Positions 56,801 to 64,000 of a stretch of 64,000 bases of DNA are shown here, piece by piece. The notes below the pieces were generated by a model, which did not search any database, was not told the origin of the DNA, and worked only from the letters and a program-made list of their open reading frames with translations. The stretch is from Zonotrichia leucophrys gambelii (lineage: Eukaryota; Chordata; Aves; Passeriformes; Passerellidae): the NCBI RefSeq assembly GCF_028769735.1, contig NC_088177.1, positions 14,944,599 through 15,008,598 of the forward strand, read 5' to 3'. Every line of letters begins with the position of its first letter. Position 1 is the first letter of the stretch. The translations under genes and the position numbers were made by a program.

Positions 56801-58645
56801 CAATGGAAAGGGGAAAATGCATTAAATAAACAGCGCCTAGCTCTGTCTGCTCCTCTCTGTACCCATCTACTCCAAATCTTACAAGTTCCCCTGTTCCAGT
56901 TTCACATATGCTCTAACACTCAGAGTCTAACTGGTAAAAGAGCAATGAACTGCAAAATAACAGGTTTGCCTTCCTTGTTTTGGAGGATTTAGCTCTTTTG
57001 AAGTCACACAAAATGCATATGGATGTCTTTTCTTATTATATCTAAGAGAAACACTTGCTGCTGCCCAAACACCCTCATTCTTTGAAGCCATACACATCAA
57101 AGTTCAATAGCAACCTATCATTACACCCTGCCTTTTCCACAAAGCTATTCTACATTGTGGTTTGCAAAATGGTCTCCTGTAATCCCCTAAATGCATCCTT
57201 GCTGGCTAATATCACCCTCTTTTTCAACTAAAAATAAAGATTTGTAATTAGCAAGAAAACTCAGTTCCATAATTAAAAATCCTTGCATTCCAAAAGGCTC
57301 AGCATTTCAAACTGGAGTGAAAACTACCCAGTGTCTGGGTGGAGTAGGAAGGTATTGCTGGAAAGCAGTACTCATAATATGCTGTTTGTACAGCAAAGCC
57401 ATTCATTTGCTGAAATTCTGGGCCTAAGAAAGTAAAAAAGAAGAATAGTAAGCAAAAAGTCTGCAAAAATTTCAAGAACAAAGCCTCTTGTTTCTTTTCT
57501 GCCACCTTTACCACTTCAGTCAGCAACTTCTGGCTCCAAGCTGAGATGGAACAGACTTTGGCAGCCCTCAGGGCACCATGGCTGCTTTCTGCACAGCATC
57601 AGGGAGGAAGGGTCTAAAGGAGCACCCTAGTTTTCAAGTGCAATCCTGAAGATAATCACACCCATGTGCATGAGAAGAGACAGGGATTTGGATGTGTCTC
57701 ATGCCCAAGAGAGAGTTAAACTTATTTATTACTTACAGATATAGCAGCAATAAGCAGTTTGCTCCTTACAGTGTGTAAAAGGAACAATGTTAGTAACAAG
57801 TGAGTTGGGCTCAGCTTATTTCAATAAAGGTTTGGGATTAAAAAAAAAATTAAGACTGAATACAAAAGCAAAACAATTAGCATTGCCCAAGAATTTTTCT
57901 ACAATGTGGGTTATGGGTTTTTTGAGGGTATTTTTTGTTGGAGATCATTTCATTACTGAAATAACAAGGACAGTGCTTTTATTAGCTACATAACTTTTCT
58001 TTCATTCTAGGGATGTTTGAAATCACCTATTTCAGTCAAAAAAACCCCACTGGGATTTACTAGAGGGAACCTCACACCAATAAAAGCCTTGTAAAAAAAA
58101 ATCTAAGACAAGCTGCGGAAAAATGTTTTCACTGACCTGACCTAATTCCATCTTTTTCATCATTTCTGAGTCATGAGACCTTTTCAAGGTTGCCCCAGCT
58201 CATCCAGGCTGGCAAGGGAAAACTCAGTTATTTAAGAGCAGCTTCCCCTCTAGCACAGGCTGGTGATTGTACAATGCAACAAGGATGACTTCAAGTAGAC
58301 TCATATTTGCACCAACGTACTTTAAATCCCACTGGAAGAAGAACAGAGCTAGGTCAGTGAAGAACGTCCTCATTTCATTTTCAGAATGCTACATAACTTC
58401 ATTACATTTTAGAAAGAATTTAAAGCAAAATACAATTTCTTTTTTGCCTTGATGTAACAGTGGAACATGACAACATTAACTTTGTAAGAAAAATCCCATG
58501 AAAGAAGAATTACAGGTATCTTTGCCACCATAGAGAAGACTCTATGTTACAGTATGACACACCGGATAATATTACATATTTTTATTTCCATTTAATTTTT
58601 AACTTATCTTTGGTACTGTCCCAATTCTTAGTCCATACAAATGTT

Positions 58646-58688
58646 TTAAAAAAGAAAAAAAAAAAGAAAAGAAAAAAAAGGAAAAAGG
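58646..58688. repeat. Purine (A/G) low-complexity tract in intron 1
   Basis: About 43 bp made almost only of A with scattered G. Confidence 0.85.
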
Positions 58689-59696
58689 TCAGCAAAAAGA
58701 CATACTATCCACCCTGTCATTTAGATGCATAGCAGTGATAAATGGATACATACCAGCCATTACTTAGCTCTGCTGCAGGATTATGGTTTCTGGGACAGAG
58801 GAAATGAAAGGCTTTTCTGCAGGCTCTCCTGCTCCTAACCATTGGACATCCTTCCATACTTCAGGGAGCAAGCATTATGAACTTTGTCAGGCAAATAATC
58901 CATACTAAAAAGTTTGGAATGAATTAAAATTCAAGTAGGGATGCCTAGTTTAAAACAAACCAGCCGTCATCACCTCCAGCTACTGTTTGCTTTGAACTTA
59001 ATCTATTTAATATTTCCCTTACTTCCTCCTTTCAAAACTACTTCATCATTTTTCAGATCTTTTTAATTTTACCCTACTATTGTTTCTTTGATATGAGCCT
59101 TTAAAAGCCCAAGGAGGCAGGATCCAAGTTACAATAACATTTTTTTTCCAAAGCAAAGCACTCTGAATTCTGACATCTTGTTGCACTATTTAACTCCTAA
59201 AGCAGAGCTAGGACCTGAAATTAGGTTGATGTAAATGCATAAAATACAAAAGAGAAAACAAAGCATTTCTATAAAAGAATGGAAACCTGTGTGTGGTTGA
59301 GAGAAGCATCTGTGTTTAAGGGATGCAACTCCAGCATTAGGCTCAAGATACCTTCTAGAGAACAATCCAGGGTATGTGGGCACTCTAATGTGACTATACC
59401 CCATTGCTGGTATCAAAACTTGGCCTTCCCTGCACTCAGTAACCAGTATAATCCACACAGGGAACCCTGACATAAAGCTGGGCTCTAACATGACCAAACA
59501 TTGGGCTCTGAAGTGGAAATCACCAGCTGGAAGCCAGGAATCCTGCATAACACCTTTGACTCTGTCTAACAGTGGAAGTGTCTTAGTTTAGCCATCTCCA
59601 AACTTACATGATAGTAAGTAAAGCAAATATTTTCTTTTTCCTTAGGGAAGAGGTTTCAAGAAAGAATTTGGCAGAAGGCCACCTGAAAACCAGGTG

Positions 59697-59714
59697 TTTT
59701 TTTTTTTTTTTTTA
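59697..59714. repeat. T(18) homopolymer in intron 1
   Basis: 18 consecutive T on the plus strand. Confidence 0.9.
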
Positions 59715-62700
59715 CCTAAGTCTTCAGTGCTATTAAATGATAAACCTTTGAGGACAGAGCCAATGGCATCAAAAGACACTTATTAATGTCAGTGGGCTTT
59801 AAATCCATGTAAAGCATCATTGTGTTACATTTAGAGGCACATGATGCATCCATCAACTCCTCATAAACACCTTTTGGCATAGTTTGTTTTGTTCTTCTCT
59901 CTAATGCAGGGGACCATTAGAAGTCATTATCTGTGGTAGAGGAAATGCATCTCAAATTGCATCTTTCACACAGCGTTTAAGACTGCAATACAAACAACAA
60001 ATAACAACAGCCCAATCACTTGTTTGAACCTTACACTTCAGGACTTTCATAAACAACATAAAGGTCCTCTTTAAGGCCCTGTGGGCTCTCTTTGCACAAG
60101 GAATTATTGCTGGCTTTGCATTAAAACAATATACTGTGATTGAAACAGCAGTTTGGCATACAAACATAATGCAAGTCCCTTCACCAAATCTCTGCAATAT
60201 TTTTCAAATCACTCCCTGGGGAAGCTCAAATAACGTTTTGCTTGGTTCAGATAAACTCTAGCTTATCACAAGCTCATCAGAGTCTTCAGAGGTCTTATTT
60301 TTCCTCAAAAAGTACCCTCATTTCCTATAGTTTTAGGTTCCTACATATTTTCATTTTCTGAACCACAAAACCCTTCCACTTCAACTTTTCCATTCAAGCC
60401 TCAAATTCTTTCTTTGAAAACTTTTCCCTAAGGAAAACCCATATATTTGGCTTATTTCAGCACCTCACACATCTGAGTGTTACACCAAGAAGGCACTTTA
60501 ACATTACAATTCCCCATTCAAGAGCTGCTAAACAAGACTTTTTAGGTATTGATAATTCTGAAGCAAGAAGTAAACCACAACACCTTAAATAGACAATCAT
60601 TTGACTGCTTTTTACTGTGAATGTAGAAATATTAATTCAGTTCAGCAAAGCCCAGAGGTAACAGTAAAGACCAATGCATGTTATCATCAAAGAACAGAAG
60701 TGAGACCATTATCTTGGTTCTTCAAAGTCTGTAAGATATGTATGTTCAAGCCCTTTAAGTGGTGGCTTTATTCCCTGGGTCACTACTTGCATTTTATTGT
60801 AAAGCAAGACTGGAACATCTCTGCAAATTAATGTGTTTTCTTCTACCTGATACTTCAATTCAATTAATCAGTCAAAAATGTTCTACTTCAGCCTTAGCAG
60901 AGCTTTTGAAACAAATCTGATCTTTTAGCTCCTTTAGAACTTTATAATCACCAAGGGTACCACCAGAACTACTCATTTTTCTTAAAGAAAAAGGCTGGAA
61001 ATATGTTGTACTCACACCTAATTTGAAGAGCCAGCTTTGAGAAATCTGTAGCTGCTCCAGTTAACGCCAGCTAAAGATTTTGACTTTCACTCCCTTGCTC
61101 AGGAGCTGTTTTTCACATAGATACCTACCTATTGGACAATTCCCAAAGGATTAGAAATAGCTGGCATCTATCCATAAAGAGGATTGCGACAATCTCCAGA
61201 ATGCGATGTCCTATTGCTAGATTTATTTACGTTAGTGAAGAAATGCAATATTGCCAGTGCCCTGCCTCACTAACTCCTTCTCCACTGGTGGTCTGGGCTA
61301 ACACAGCCTCATGCAGCCACTGCCAACAATCTTTTCTGCAAATCAGGCTAAACATGTCATCACTATCTTATATTATCACTAATCCTACAAGGTTGGTAGG
61401 TTGGAATCAAATTCATTAAAGGATTGCTATAGTCAAGTTTTCTCAAATAAAATGCACTGCAGGGCTTAAGAAGTGACAATTTCAGCCCACTAAAGATGCA
61501 CACTAGCACTCAAGAGAGATCACTCTGAGGGAGGAGTGTACCACAGTGGAGGCACAACACATGAGAGAGACACAACTGATCTGCACCAACACTGAGGCAA
61601 GATATGAGCAAGGAGCCAGACTGTGTCGTACGTGCAGTGAGACGGAGCTTTGCATCTCATCGCAGAACTGCCTCACCTGTGTGCTGCACCCAGACCTCCC
61701 AAACATTCAATGAACAGCCAGTACTCCAAAACAGCTTTCACCAGCCCTGAGGTGCAAGGTAACTTCTGCCTGAAGGAGAGCAGCGATGGAAATGCGACGT
61801 GCTGACACACCAAAGAACATCTCCTTGGGAGAGGGCTTTCTGCCTGGCTCCTTTCAAAACTTCATGTGAGAGTTCAGGCTTTCAGGAATGTTGCAACACA
61901 TAGGAGATGAATGTAACAAAGCAAATTGATACTCACAGACCACCCACAAGCAGCAGGCCTTCAGCACTGAGCGGGTAACATCATATGAATTAATTCTTCT
62001 CTACTTCTATTCACCAGGGTCTTATTCAATGTTTAAAGTAAAATCCTTCACAGCCTGTGCTCTCCTAACCTCTACCTGTTGTCATGAACCTTACTTTTAC
62101 ACATGGTAAAACAACAGACAGAATTGCATTAAGTGAGCAAAACAGAAGACCAGACAAATTCTCACAGACTAAATACACAGAATTTGTGTGAAGAGCTAGA
62201 GTTGCACTGAGGTTAATGGATCAACATTCTTACTGACACTCTGCTTACCACTGCCCTTCAGCACAGTCACCTGTGCACCAGTTTTTAAACAATAAATTGC
62301 AGCAATTTTAAAAGGCACAGAATAAGACACGTGACTAAGTGTGGTCCTCTGTGCTGTATCCCTGAAGAACTACCAAAACAGATGAACTGGGAGAATATGA
62401 AAGGAATACGGCTTTTTGTCTCTGGCAATAAAATAAACACACATAAATCAGTATCAAAAGGGAAAACCATCCTTCATAAAGCTCATCCTTATCATGTCCA
62501 TAACTGCACCCCTTTATATTAAAGGGAGAAAATATTTTTGTAGTGATAAGTTTGACAAGAAAAGATAATAAGCACCTTATTGGAAACAGATGGTTTGCAT
62601 TGCTATGCTATAGATAAAGTTGTGTCAGCATTTCCATAAAAGGCCTCCCTGTTTCCAGCAGTTTCCAGCTGGCAGGCAACATTTCTACCTCAACAAGCAA

Positions 62701-62993
62701 GATAAAATCACAGGAATAACCTGGAAAAACCAGGGGAAGAGTAACCCTTGAGCTAGTATTGGAAAAGAGAGAGGGGAGGTGTTTTGGGGGCAGCCTGGGA
62801 GAGGGTGTGAGGGTATCCCAGCAGTTTTCTGACAGAAAGGAGTGGCTGTGCAGGGCTGTACCTCAACCAGCTTGGGTGGCTGCTCAGGCACTGCTGCAGT
62901 GACCTCACTGACACAGAGCCCCAACCCACAGCATCCCTGTCCTGTCCAAGATGCACTGCACACTACGCTATCTGTGCCCAGAGATGCACATAC

Positions 62994-63006
62994 TATATAT
63001 ATATAT
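62994..63006. repeat. TA dinucleotide microsatellite in intron 1
   Basis: About 6 TA units. Confidence 0.8.
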
Positions 63007-64000
63007 TTTAAGAATAGTCCACAACCAAGGATAAGACCTGTTAGAAACCAAAAATAACACAGATAAGACCGCTATTTGGGTTAGTCCTAAAAAAAAAATC
63101 CAGTAAAAATCTCTGTCTAATGGATGAGCCAGCACAGATTTCATTACTGCTGAAACAAAACCCAAGTTAACAAGTCACACTCAGATACATTTTGTAAAAT
63201 ATTAGTTCAGCTTTGTCCTTCCCAAAAGCATTGACTGCTTTGATCTAGAACTGATGATTACCCAGGATAATGTAATGTATTTTCACTAACTTTATCTATT
63301 GAAAATCAATGATTTTGAAGACATAAGAAAAAATATATCTAACAATGTGCCTCTTACTGTGTTCTAGATCCAACCCAGAATTTAATGTTATAGTTTATAC
63401 CCCCTTAATTTAATGATTACAAAAATTCTTTTTAGCTTCAATAAATTTGGATCAGGCTCCTCTTTGTACTTTTACAATTCACATTGACTAGCTCTCTGCT
63501 CTTCTGCTAGAAGCTTTGGAGCATTTGAATTTCCTCCTATATTTGGATCACAAACCCTTTCTTGACAAGGAATATCCTCACTGCTTGACAGGGAAATTTT
63601 TGACAGGGTTTATTTGCGGTTGGCGAGCTGTTTTGGTTTTCTTACTATTGTAGAAGGCACTGGAAATGAATAATAAACACTGTCAACATGACAGATTAAA
63701 TTTGTATCAGATGCCATGAACTATTGCAGTTATTCTCATATGTAAACCATGAAAATGTACAAAGTGCAACAAAGGTTGCACCCACCTAAAGCTAGGTATT
63801 AACTTTATATAGATATATAAATATTGAATTACATATTATGCAAATTACATGCATGGGAGTTTTGATAGAGAAATTTCCCCAAGAGGCAATTTTCAGAAAA
63901 TTGAAGACTGTTGTTTTTTGGGGTTGGCTGGGGTCTTTTTTGAAAAAAAATTTGAGTGAATGACTGATGTAGCTGAGTATTGATCTCTGTGACATCTCAG

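Larger units (their letters stand above)
48833..64000 (-). other. COL5A2: Intron 1 of COL5A2 (partial), no exon 1 found
   Basis: 15.2 kb without a convincing exon. No minus-strand ATG with a hydrophobic leader ending in a phase-1 GT donor was found, and there is no CpG-rich promoter-like block. It holds the CR1 reverse-transcriptase remnant, homopolymer and AT repeats, and the hairpin at 49821. A long first intron is expected for this gene, so exon 1 and the promoter should lie past 64000. Confidence 0.7.

Noticed and set aside
57731..57780. Possible exon 1: minus-strand Leu/Ala-rich stretch followed by a good gtaagt donor
   Set aside because: The frame with the Leu run has a stop just upstream and no start codon, and no 5' UTR-like or CpG-rich context precedes it.
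59186..59548. Minus-strand open frame of 120 codons
   Set aside because: No recognised family and no coding-like composition; most likely chance in intron 1.
61600..61810. Small CpG cluster as a possible promoter
   Set aside because: Only a handful of CpG over 200 bp, no GC-rich block, and no following exon with a usable donor.

Overview
The window carries most of one vertebrate gene on the minus strand: COL5A2, which encodes the alpha-2 chain of fibrillar type V collagen. All exons from exon 2 (von Willebrand C domain, near 48.7 kb) to exon 54 (end of the C-propeptide, stop codon at 3162-3164) can be placed by AG/GT splice sites, reading phase and protein content. That is 53 consecutive exons, with no gap and no frameshift. 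Exon 1 (5' UTR and the main signal peptide) was not found and should lie beyond 64000. I see no second protein-coding gene.

Organism: the gene architecture is vertebrate. Two degraded CR1-type LINE fragments (26636-26710 and 56500-56800) point to a sauropsid, most likely a bird. Introns are short and AT-rich, and exons 2-54 occupy only about 46 kb.

Layout, high to low coordinates (5' to 3' of the gene): 48833-64000 intron 1 with repeats; 48608-48832 VWC exon; 39221-47188 short linker, minor helix and N-telopeptide exons 3-8, including a 14-bp micro-exon; 7500-37330 exons 9-50, nearly the whole main triple helix, built from 45/54/99/108/162-bp exons that each start with a full Gly codon; 6531-6822 helix end, C-telopeptide and start of the C-propeptide; 3162-6369 remaining C-propeptide; below 3162 the 3' UTR with miR-29 and let-7 seed matches, then downstream flank.

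The deduced main helix is exactly 1014 residues (338 Gly-X-Y triplets) without interruption. The cross-link lysines fall at helix positions 87 and 930, which is an independent check on the exon assembly.

The most unusual content is in the C-propeptide, which selects chain partners. The loop of the chain-recognition region is about five residues shorter than in the human alpha-2(V) and alpha(I) chains as I remember them. A cysteine also stands where I recall human alpha-2(V) having serine, giving eight cysteines, the pattern of homotrimer-competent procollagens. Other points of interest are an in-frame hydrophobic leader just upstream of exon 2 in intron 1, a miR-29/let-7 cluster in the 3' UTR, a 16-bp A tract abutting the exon 18 donor, and CTCF-like motifs in introns 6 and 11.
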